In this document: one piece after another, positions 9,913 to 21,900 of the stretch | Layout: every line of letters begins with the position of its first letter | Numbering within the stretch: the stretch's first letter is position 1 | Assembly (NCBI GenBank): GCA_942159475.1 | Contig: OW804102.1 | Location: forward strand, 35,966,873 to 36,030,872 | Reading direction: 5' to 3' | Length of the DNA: 64,000 nt | From: Sthenelais limicola | Taxonomy: Eukaryota > Annelida > Polychaeta > Phyllodocida > Sigalionidae | Translations under genes and position numbers: made by a program | Notes under the pieces: model-generated | What the model saw: the letters and a program-made list of their open reading frames with translations, nothing else | The model's database searches: none | What the model was told of the DNA's origin: nothing

Positions 9913-12640
9913 CACCTGGAATGTTAGATTTTACAACTTCCTAACCATGTTATAGCTTATTAATGAAGTGTTTTTTTAATTCAAATTTGTTATTCAGGCT
10001 TTGATTAACAGCTGCATCAGGTTCACATAATAATTTCATTTTTAACCCCTGCTCACCTCATGGTGGTATTCCGCTGCTTCCTAAATGCTCGGCCAACCAG
10101 ACTGAGTCTTACCAATATGATACAAAAAGTTGTATTCAAAGATTACAGAATGTGGATTTATACATCACTCTGTTGAGTATTTTTCATGACAACCTGATGT
10201 TGTCTAGTTGTATAATACAAAGTCCACTTTAACATACACAGTCATTGTTATTTTAAATTTAAGATAAATAAAAATATCAAATCATTAATACCCCTAGATG
10301 ATAGCAGGTTGATGAAGATAGAAATACTGGTATATTCTATTACATAAAATTACTGTTCAAGATGTGGGAGGTGAGAGAGGAGGTACTGAGCAAACAGGTT
10401 AATGATTTGGAGAGAATTGTTTCATTTGTGTCTTAAATATCATTCAATCCAGTATGTTTCTCAGTTGTATGAGTTGGTTATTCCTGCTGTAAACTACTTG
10501 GTAATGTAAAGATAATTCATTATTTTCTTTTTTCAGGATAAAAATAGGTAAAACAGGTTCATCATTTAACCTGATTTCTCTTACATCAGGAAGCTCCCCA
10601 CTTCTCTCATTTTAGATATCTTAATAAAACCTACCTTTATTCTCGTTTCAGATTTCATGATTATTGTTTGTGTATGCAAATCATTTACAAGCATTATGGG
10701 GTGGGCATTTAGAGATATTCTGAGGGCTTTATTCTGGATTTGGTTGATCTTAGTTTATATTCATTTATTGCATCGACTCATAACGAAATTTAAAAAATAT
10801 TATAATAATATTATACGCCACAAGTGGAATGATCATATTAAAAAGAAAGAACCCTTCTACCTGTGTTGGTTCAATAATATTCTACCATGATACTCATTTT
10901 TATTTTTGCCTTGAATTACAAACATTGATATTTAACATATAGTTTTGCGTAATTAAATTGTTTTCTATTAGGACTATACATCCAGTATAATAATAATAAT
11001 TTATTTTTTTTAAACATTTTTATTGAACACTATCCTACCATCTTGGCTTCTACAATGCTAAATGACGGTCGCCTAGCGTTAACCTATAGAATTATCGTGG
11101 ACATCTGTAGAAGAGAGATAATTATTAAACTTGCATGTATCTAAATTGTTTACAACTCCGACGAGCTCAGGTCTCGGGGGAAGACCACCGTTAGGTGACC
11201 CAAGGAGCCAACTCTCTCAAATTAAATGTATTAACAACGATGGTCTTGAGCTCATATCTGAATGAAAATGATTTTAAAAAGAAATAAACAAAGGCCACAC
11301 TGTAGTCAATTATAGGCAATATGTTGGCTTTTACAACTTGCACAGCACTTTCTTTTGTTAAATTTCTACGGATTAAACAGAGCTAATAGATCCTATGATG
11401 CACTGATTTAATTAATATGTTATTCGGATCCACAAAATTCATTTTATACAAATATAGACACACACCAAAGGGTCCCCCAGTAAGCATAGACAAACATCTG
11501 TAGTGGCAGTGATGTGTATTAATATGTAACATCACAATAGTAAGTATGTCCGCTGATTATATTTCTACTGTATTTAGTAGCTTTATTGTACAAAGGATTG
11601 AGTGCTACTACTTAGTAAATGTGTACTCAGCTTCGCTTCGGAATTATATTCTGTGCACTACCAGTTCAGAAATGTCAGTCATTAATCTTTACTTTTATTT
11701 TTAATATACGTTCGTTTGATTAAGGTTTTGACTCTGTTTTGAATGCAATGTAGATTAAGATAATTTTAAAGTATTTTAGAAATGGCACCCTGTTTACAAA
11801 GATAACAACTCCATCGTCCACAGCTGTTTTGATAAGACTAATGTTCATACAAGACAAGTTGTGGACCCTTGCCTCTGTTCTGGAGAACCTATATGTCCCT
11901 TAATTTCGCTTAATTAGATCTTAGCCACTCTAATTCTTTGACCAATTGAAAGGGAATGACATCAAAAACTGCATATGTGTGAGTTTAAATGAAAACTGAG
12001 CCCCAGATGTAAAGGTATTAGTGAAATTAATAAAATGACTTGAAAATGAGACAAATGTAAAAAGGCTGTCTGCTCTGGGACTCACTTTTGCAATGTCCAG
12101 TTTTTAGGTCTTACACGGTAACCACCTTGACCATAGGGGACTATAGAGATCATGATCATGCATATAAACACTAGACGAGGCGCGACTGACCCGCCCTCTA
12201 TGAGGGTGGAATCCCACATCAGAAATTCTTCCTGTCGCCCCCTGAATCAGCGTCCTCTCCCCATATATAAACAACCCATCCTTATGGCATAAAATTGGTT
12301 GTTATCCCATGTAAGTTGCGACCTGTAATTCGCCTGAGAGAAACTTCACTTAGTTAGCTACCCTTTTGTCTGGAAAAACTACTGCGTTCATGGTCTACCA
12401 ATGTTGTTTTGAAAACATTCATGCACCCTCTACCTGTGGTCACTCACTCCCACCATGTTTACATAGCTTCAACCATGCATATAGCCACTGCCACCCTTAC
12501 ATAACACCCATGCTCATGTAGGCTATTTATAGGGCGGGAGCCTACTCAGCACATTGGTGATGTGTAGGCTCGGTATTTAACACTAAATCAAGTGGACATT
12601 GTAGGTAGGAGGGGCAGGGAAAGGTGGGGTGGGTGGGACG
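9913..12640. other. Intergenic region; segment 11.87-12.06 kb duplicated elsewhere
   Basis: Mostly unremarkable AT-rich sequence. A 77-codon frame at 10657-10890 follows acceptor-like TCTCGTTTCAG and contains a hydrophobic stretch, but it has no family match and no supported partner exon. The segment 11889-12040 is a diverged copy of 19641-19790 (shared GAAAGGGAAT). Confidence 0.5.
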
Positions 12641-12644
12641 ATCA

Positions 12645-12650
12645 TTTATT
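12645..12650 (-). terminator. Candidate poly(A) signal of the kringle gene
   Basis: AATAAA on the minus strand, about 285 nt after the stop codon of the kringle gene. Position is plausible, but there is no transcript evidence. Confidence 0.35.
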
Positions 12651-12931
12651 TTTAAATATAAAAACAATCTAAAATCGTTCAGATCTGGTGAAATATAACC
12701 AATTTCCTTCTCACAAGTAAGTGTCTTGCTGCGGTAATTTTCTGGACCTACCCATTGATGCATCACATGTTATAGATTTACTTTAATTCTGCACTCTCCT
12801 CATGGTGATTGAGGAGAATGAGGAAGATAAATTATCTATGAAGTTCCTTGTGTAAGCCGCCGGTGCATCTGCAATCTATTTCTATGATATGCAGGAGTGT
12901 CTCGGTTTGCACACTTCTCTTGATACCTTGT

Positions 12932-12960
12932 CTAAGGGGCACACTCGTAGGTGAAGTCAT
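12932..12960 (-). CDS. Kringle gene exon 11 (terminal, stop)
   Basis: Acceptor TTGGTTTCAG precedes phase-1 sequence encoding DFTYECAP, with TAG at 12934-12932. It adds only eight complete codons after kringle 5. The 3' UTR beyond it (12780-12920) is homologous to 19850-20030. Confidence 0.6.
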
Positions 12961-15900
12961 CTGAAACCAAGATAAACAGAAATTAGTGCAACATTTAGCA
13001 TGTATAGGACGAGTCAAAGCATGATAAGCCATGGTCTTGTTTTGCTGGCTTTTTACAATATTTTCTCACAATAATAAGGATAACAGTATTTTCTGGGTTG
13101 ATAGTTTTCTCAGAATTTAAATGATCTCTTACCACAGTATCGCACAGCACAATACTTCCATGCCAGGGTATCTTTGTCTGTATAACACCAGGGGCCACCC
13201 GATTCATCCTGCGGATTCCTGCAGTAGTTCTTTGCAAGAGTGTTGTTCCTCTCAGGGAAGAAGGTTTGATCATATCGAGCCACTTCCTTTAATCAAGATA
13301 AAGTATATCAGAAATGTTAATCAATGATATAGGATAGAAAATAACTCTAAGATTCTACCCATAGCGAACAAATAATCTCTATATTAATAAAATAAGGGTT
13401 TCAAGGCTTAAACTGCTATCTTCTCTGAAACCGCTGGCCAGATCTCCATTATATTTTACATACACATTGCCCAAAATGGTGCCGAGCCATTACACTATGT
13501 TTCATGAACAAATTATAGGCCATAAGCAGGGGCCGTTTATCGTTCAGTTTCGTTGCACCCAACAAGGGACTATAATCTTAAGCATTGAAAATTGTGGTTA
13601 TTTCATTTAAAACCAAATTTTCCTTGTTCCCACCTTCAAAAGTGTGGACAACGATGAAAAAACAGCAAACCAAATCGGATATTTCTTTCCCGAGCATATT
13701 ACATGCAACACCATGGCCTCCCGTCTCTCAGCCAATCAGGGGCCCTACTTTGACCCACGTGACTGTTCTACAATGGCGTGGTCCATGTGCAGTCGGAGAC
13801 GGCCGCAACTTATTTAATTCATGTTTGTGAGAAGGTTGAGGAGAAACATAATAGATTCACAGAGAAATCATGAATAAGATCATGTTAGTTTGCTGGAAAA
13901 TAGGTTGAGTTCGACTGACAGGAGCAGATAGTCACTGAACAACACAATAACATGGTCCAGAAAAGTTTGTTTACATTCTGCTGGGGGGTTTGGTCAAAGA
14001 GTCTTACTGTCTAAGCGTCGCAACAGTCAAAGCGTCCTGTGCCTAGTCAAAGCGCCCTGCCCTATAGTCAACGCATAATAAGAGATCTAGTTTATATGGT
14101 ATAACTATTATTAATTGCGTAAGGCATACATATGGATATAGGCGAGAGATGGCCAAACAACATTTAATGAAAATTAATGAAAGAAATGAAACCGCCACCA
14201 CTTCCAGGGCTGCTGCTGCCCCTCAAGGGGAGGCGGCCGCGAACGGGAGAGGTTGCCAGGGCATTTGAGGGGAGGGACTGCATGGGTGACAAAATTTTCG
14301 CACAGAATTATTGTGTCATATAGGAGGAAGCAACACCAAGAACCATCACTACAGCTGAATTCCTTAGAAGCTTTGCCTACAACAGGCCTACAACCAGCAT
14401 TCGAAATAACAGCTTAATAAGTTACTTTGCCCGCCTGACTAATTTACATGATTTTTCATGACTTCTTAGAGACGAAGTAAAGGGATATTACAATTGTGTA
14501 TTACAATGGCAAGAGTTGTAAATCATTCATATGCACAGTACATTATGATATGATCAGATACTAATCATTTATAAGTAGTATTTAAAAGGGCAGTCAGATA
14601 TTCCCTACAAATATATAAAATCAACAAATGAGATCGTAATAAAATATATTGTTACTTGATACATTGATTTTAACATTGCGTTTCTCTGTAACCCCTATAC
14701 TAGGGTGTCCAGCATGACCAGAATAGATTTTTAAATCCATATTTTGTAATACATGTGGTCGTAATAAAATACATTATTACTGAATATATCAATTACAATC
14801 TAGCGTTTTTTGATACCCTTATACTAGAGTGTCAGAACATAATAAGATAGGCCTCATAGTTAGTCCCTGTATATTTCCATATTTCAAACAATATATTTCC
14901 CTATTCTATACTTCTCAAATTTCCATGTAGTAGGCCCATAATACTTTCCCAGGGCCTGCATTATTTTGTTATTTTAAGACATTTGAAAATCAGTTATGGA
15001 TTAACACCCAGGGATGAGTATTGCATATATTCCCTCGTCATGGCAGTCCTGCCTACGGCCTGCCTAACTAATACTCTTATTAATATGCGATCAATGAATG
15101 CATGATGATATTTGTAGCTATTTGTCATTATAGTAGAGTCCAATATAGGCCTACGGAGTTTTTATGTTGTAAATTCAGGGCTACAAACTCCTTTGGGGGT
15201 CCTAAAATGCCCATCTCCGGCCTCTGGATTTGAACCCTTTAAAAGCTGGAGGGTTTTGGAGGGACTGGAGGGTTTTGAAATATAACCGTAAAGCATTAAT
15301 AATTTCGGAATTTGGGGTTTTATTCCTGCCATACCAATCACTTTGTAAAGACCTTAAAATATGCCTTATTGGTCAAGCAACTAAACTTCAAACAAACCTA
15401 TATTTCGGTAGCCTACTTATGTGATTAAAACGTTCAAAATGTTACATCTAGTTATTTAAAAAAACAGTAACAGTATATCAGATATGTTATTTGGCAGATT
15501 ATTGATGGAAATCCGAATTCCTTATTAATAAAAGATATGTCCATCAGAACGTTTTCATTAAAAAGAAAGATTGTTGTAAATCAGCCCACTGACAGCAATA
15601 TTTTAACTAGGCTATGAACTTGAATAAAAATAAAAATAAACCCTTCTTATTATATTGGTTTGAATGGAATATAGGTGTTTATGTAATAAAAAGTCGTAAA
15701 TAGTTAAAATGAAAAGAAAATTTGGATTCTGGTATCTGGCAGTATGGATATTGTATTACCAAGTATTCTTTTATATTCTCTTGTCATTCTGACTCCAAAC
15801 AGTGTATAAATGCAAATAAATGGCTCTGGCACCCTATGGCCCTTTTGAAAAAAGCTCTATAGGATGAGAAAGGGGGTAATTATGTTTTTTCGGTATTAAT

Positions 15901-18900
15901 ATATAACCAGTGTTAATTAGTCTGTTAGTTCATTTGAAACTCAACTCTAAGTTCTATAAAAAAAAAAGGCACTCATTGAAAGAGCTGACACCATAGTAAG
16001 AGATGATCGACCACTTAACATCAGCAATAAATATTTTTTTAATTGAATTGAATGTCCATAGCAGTATGAGACCATCATATACGAACCATATTGGATATAT
16101 CTCCAATGTAGATAATAGCTGAATATCCAAACTAAGCAGAGCTTGAGCTGCCCAATAACTCCCACTATATGGGAAAAGTCCAATACTATACTAATAGAAC
16201 ATCGGAACTATGGGTATATGTAATTAGATTTTCTAATGCAAATGAAGCATACATTTTTTTTATTTAAAAAAAATTCTATGGCCTTGGACCTTTTTAGGCT
16301 GCCACCAAAAGTGGAGGGGGACATGCCTCCCCCCCCCCCATCCCCCCCCCCCCCCGTAGTGATGCCCTGGCCCTTATGCACATTCCCCAACCCTGGGCCA
16401 CCTCTTGGTACTAAGGGAAATCCCTGGCTGGGTGGTGGCATGTTTTCTCTAACCCCCCCCCCTACCATTCACCCATACCCCTGTGGGGGGTGAGGGGGCA
16501 GTGGAATTTACAAGTGATAATGATATATGATAATAATATAAAAGCTGTTCCAAGTGGGAAATGTGGTTTTCCCTTGAATGTGCCTCATATAATAGTCAAA
16601 CCTGAGAAAAACCCCATTTCTATATTAAATTTCCATGTTCTCGCAATTTTTTCATTAATATATATGTTTTTTTATGAAATTTAAATAGTGTAGAATATCT
16701 CCTACATTAGCAGCTGCTTGTTAAATCATTTCATTTCAAAGATAAAGCACAATACATAACTTGATAATGCATCGTGTCATGATATTGCAGCTTATTTGTA
16801 CTGCAGTACATACAGCTGTCACTATACCTCAGTGACCTGATATAAATTTTCACTAGCCCTAATTTAGTTTGTTTTTCACTTATGATCTTAAGATTTGACA
16901 TGCCAATTGTATGTATCCTTGACCTTATGTGGATAATATTTCACATGATTCCAATACATTTTAACTAGGATGGAAATACTCAAATATTGCAAAAATATAT
17001 TTATTTCATTATTTTCGCATTATTTTTCATTTTTTTTATGGTAAAAAATGTATGTATTTATTTCATATTCAAAACATGTATACTTAAAACTGTCTAGTCA
17101 TAGGATATCACAGAATTCGATTCAAAATAGGTTGAGAACGTTTTGTATGAGTCCCTTAAAAATAATTTGTTTTTAATATTTTCACCTATTTTCCACATAA
17201 TTAACTGTAAATTACGGGGTGATGTCCACAGCTTTCGAGGTGGGAAGTTTGATTTTCGGATTCAGCGGTCTTTTTTACATAGAAATCAGCAAAGTTCACT
17301 TATTCCCCAGTTGGGTGCAACGAAAATCGTTTTCTAGCCACATTTTGAGGCCCCTGCTTACGGCCTATTAGGGTTGGAAAGGGGTTAGATATGGGTTTAC
17401 ATTGAGCACCCCCATCCAGGGCCTCCAGGGCTGCCCGAAAACAAACCTATCAGTGCCCCTACACCAGGTTTCTGGGTCACCCAAAGCATGACGTCATGGA
17501 CGGGCACATCATTGCTTCACTATGGGACGGGAGTTGATATATTTCCCCCCAACATCGTCAGAGTTGAATCTTTGCCTCAGTCTTCAGTGGGAGAGGGAAC
17601 AGGTCAGAAACAAGGACAAGGCCCACCTACACAGAAATTTACCCACCCACTAATTACCTCACAATGAAAGAGGGAATGGGAGAGGGATTGGGACAGGGAC
17701 AGGGACAGGGACAGGCAACACAACAACAGCACAACACTGAACAGTGACCAAAAAAAGCATCTAAACAGGGTTTCATTTGTGGTATGAAGATACTAAGTTA
17801 TAGAGACAACTTGAAAGACAAAGATAGTGGGAGAGGGAACAAGGAGAGATGAGGATGTGGGCCCCACTGTCCCACTAGCAAATCCCGTGCATAGCACGGG
17901 TATTTGCTAGTTTACTTCTTAAACAAATTACGCTTAACTTAACTTACCACTTCAACAAAGCAATAATAATGGTAAATAAATTCCATTGGAAAGGTTTCTT
18001 GCTATGTTGACGGATCTCTCTTTGCTTGCAGACACCAAATGCATTGCCTATTTCTCATGTTTTAGTTCAATAAAAATATATCACATATTAGCTACAGTTT
18101 TTTAGTCTAAGTTATTGTATCACAACTTAGCTTGTTATTAACTGATCCACAGTATGCATGAGTTCTGCAGAGTGACATACATCACAGAGATGCGCAGCCA
18201 TTTGTTAACTTTGTAATTTTGTTTCATGCAAATATTGTTGGGGGAATGATAGCACAAGATAATTTCACCATTCAAGCAGAGGAGTGTAAATGTATGCATC
18301 ATCAATTGTGGTTTGCCACTCCCGATGATTTTCACTCCATGTTTGTCAGATACACCAATTCAGAACAACCACTCGTTGAATTCCATCTAAATGTATGACA
18401 GCCGTATTGGGTTACTCTCAACAGACAGTTTTCTATTTCAACATGTGTTATAAAGAAATAGGCAACTTCCCAATATTCAGAGCTATACCAGCTAGACTCT
18501 TGTCAGTTGAATATAACCATTTATGAGTTTAGTGTAACAGTTTTATAGTTTAATCAATGTTTATAAGCTGAGTAAAAGTTCAAGAGTTAAATATAGCTGA
18601 TTATAAGTTAAATATAGCAGTTTATAACTTGGATATAAAAGATAATAGTTTATAACTTACTTGAATATAACTCGATTATAAACAAGTTATAAATTGCATA
18701 CAATGTTTATACATTTGATAGAACATTCACAAACAAACAAACAAACCTGCCAATGTGCGCAAGTTTCATCAGTTTCAGTTTCAGACAGCGTACCCATGTA
18801 GTCCCAGCCTAGAATTGTCTTCTTGCACGTTTGTTGTGTTATACCATCTGAATATAGAGTTTGGTAATTTGGAAATAGATTTTGGACAAATATATCATAA

Positions 18901-21900
18901 TTCCGTTTAAAGTGGTTTCTACCAATGAAACTGAATTTCACTCCACATCACAAGCCTTTTAATAATTCAACAGGCTTTTTATTGTTGGTTGTCTATTAGC
19001 TTCTGTGATAGTATACTACCATCTTTAGTTGTATGATGTTATATCAGGCTGTTTTTTCATCTCAGCTTTAATAGCAAGATCACATCTATTGTATAGGTTA
19101 AATGATTTTCGCCAGCTCCTGAGTGGGTACACTTTTACCCAGCATTCTGTGATATAAACTTCTGGGTCAAAAGTCAGAGACTTTCACCACTGCACCCCAA
19201 ATCCACAGTTCCCCTGATACATCATGCAATGTACCATAACATGTCTCTGCTGTTAACTGCTATACCAGAGAGAGAGAAAAGAGTAGAGCAGTGTAGTCAC
19301 CACTCATTTAGTTGCAACAAAGCCTGTTAGGTTTAAAATATTGACCAACAACTTTCAATGAAGCAAGGCATAACCTGAACATTTGAAGACCAGATGGTGT
19401 CTTTCTTTGGTCAATCCGGCAGGGGTGAAATATAATATATATGTAAATATAACTGTGACAAAAAGTTATGAATAAATATTTGCATAATAAGAAGTGGATC
19501 CAATGCTGAAGCCACCTATTACTACTGGGGTTCCTCTACTACATCGCAAGGGCTAGCTCTAGATGAGTTGTGGCCCCGTGTGAAAACCATTTTCTCAGAA
19601 AATAAACATAAACTTAGTCCTGCCACCCATGCCCCTGGTCCGGAGAACCTTATACTCCAGAACCCCATTTAACTCACTTTTCTCACTTAACTTGATCTTA
19701 ACCTCTCTAATTATTTCACCAATCGAAAGGGAATAACATCAATAACTAAACTAAAAGATGTGAAGATATTACTGAAATTAAGAAATAAGATGCATATATA
19801 TAAACACTATAACACTATCAATTGATTCATCGCATTTTAGCTTTACTTTAATCTCCCATTCTTTTCATGGTAATTGAGGGGAATGAGGAAAATAAATTAT
19901 CCATAACAACCCCCTGTGTTAGCCGCAGGTGATTCAATGATTCAAATTAATCATAAAAGTATATCTTGCATCTGCAATCTTTTTCTATGATAGGCTAAGA
20001 TGCAGGACTTATTTATGCCCGCTTTTTGGACTCACTATTTGTGAAAAGTGGTTCATTGATCTAAGAAATCTATATAATGGTATCCTTGCAATCAAATCAT
20101 CAAGATTTCATTGCAAGGGATCTCCCACTTGACGAGACGCAACTACTGCTTTTTCCATAAGAAAGTCAACAGGCTAATCTACTCAGCCCCAAGAATGTTG
20201 TACCCGATACATTGGTAAATGCAATAGAGAGAGAAACGCCATTTATTTCCCATTTTTCAACATCACTGTATAGAAATCGGCAATTCTATCCACCATAATC
20301 ACATCTTTCCTCAGAATTGCGCCCATAATCTATTCATCATTAATGCACACAACGATGCTAGAGTCAGGTTTAACCTTCTCATAGGCTGTAGACCCATTCA
20401 TAAATGCGGGGTTATGCTTCTAGTCTACACACTGGCAATCATATACTTGCAAGTGGATCGCTTAATTCTTGTGACACAGTAGAGGGGCGCTATAATGACC
20501 TACCACAGAAAGGTACTTGGCAGAACTCCCAGTAGGTGCCAGTGCGAACTGCTGATACATAACACCAGGGGGCCTGCGCATCAATGGCTCTGCAGTAGTT
20601 GTGTGCCAGAAACAGGCTCATCTCAGGCACGTCTTCGTCAATGTAGTCACGATTAGCTTCTGGAATTGACAAGTGTTTTAAGCATTAAAAAAAAACATAG
20701 GATGGCCAATATCAGTTGCACTGATCAACTTCCCATCAATCTATGGGTGGATTAACACTTACATGTGATCACCTAACGTCAGATCCCTTGCATATTGATA
20801 TAATAATGATACAATGAAGTATTATTGAGAATCAATTGAGACTTCCTCTCAGTAGTACTATTCAGGGCAGACTGACTGTTTAATTTATTCTACATAGATG
20901 TGTGTACATCCTATAGTGGCTAGTGGCTAGTGGCTGATCTGGGAGCTACACCCATTTATCTTTATTTGAGTGACATTATGTTAATGAATCAGATACTGAA
21001 CTAACTGACCTGTTGTATCCCAGCGGTGACAGGCTGTCCCATAGATGCTGGTAGCCTGTGTGCCCATGTATGTCCAGGCACCCTTAGACTTCAGACACTC
21101 AAATGATCTCTGCTCCTCTATTAAAACCAATTAACAGGCTATAGGGGCTTGTTCTATACAAATAGGCCATCAGGTGAGCTTTAGAATATGACCAGCGCCC
21201 CAAAATATGTTAGTGTAGTGGGTTTGGTTATATTACCAATGTATTGCTATTCTATTGCATTGAGGTGCTGTCCGCTGTGGGTTAGTACACCTGAACTACC
21301 CCAGTGGGCAGTATCAATGTACACCTTCACACATCAGAATATGTGTAGGGTCTTTTATCAGCATATTGGTCATAATGTTCTTATAAGTTCACTTTACTGT
21401 TATAACCTTTCTACCCACTCATTTCTTTGTACTATATGTACCTACAGGACGTCAGTCCGAGAGATTACACTAATGTAGTGTCACTGTAAATCTTATCTTT
21501 ATTACTCATTCTGTATACGTTCTCACACCCGTTTTATGTGTGTCAAGAAGACAAGAGAACCCTAACTCATGCTGTTTGAGTTTAGGACAAGTGTGTCCCA
21601 AGAAGTAATAAAGTCCGTGGAAGGTTAAGCCTTGTTGTGTCTTTATTTACGTGCAAGCGGATCGGATCCGAAGATCACTACATTAGTGTCTTACTTTTCA
21701 AAGTTATTTCCTAAATGCCTAGTTGCAGTTATTTCATTGATTAATGTTATTTTTCTATACTTGTTTTCAACCATCAATAAATAAAATTCAAGGTGCAAGG
21801 TGGAAATGGGCAGATTTGGAAACCAGAGATTCTTGAGATCTAAAATCAAGGTTCACCAAATGAATGATATTCTGCCCCTGGGCTATATTAAAAAGAAGCC

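Larger units (their letters stand above)
13376..17910 (+). mobile_element. Non-autonomous Helitron in the kringle-5 intron
   Basis: The 5' end is TCTCTATATTAATAAAA, preceded by A. The 3' end carries the hairpin CCCGTGC-ATA-GCACGGG and then TATTTGCTAG, followed by T. These are the expected Helitron features: 5' TC, a subterminal 3' hairpin, 3' CTAG and insertion between A and T. The 4,535-bp interior has no Rep/helicase reading frame, so it depends on helper protein. It occupies most of the 5.46-kb intron between the two halves of kringle 5. Its interior holds a tandem duplication, C/G homopolymer tracts and internal inverted segments. Confidence 0.65.

Noticed and set aside
10657..10890. 77-codon frame with a hydrophobic segment after an acceptor-like site
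   Set aside because: No recognisable family, no partner exon, no second line of support.
18138..18335. Second half of kringle 5 close to exon 9
   Set aside because: No NYCR/PWCY pattern in any frame; the phase-0 exon at 13286 fits instead.
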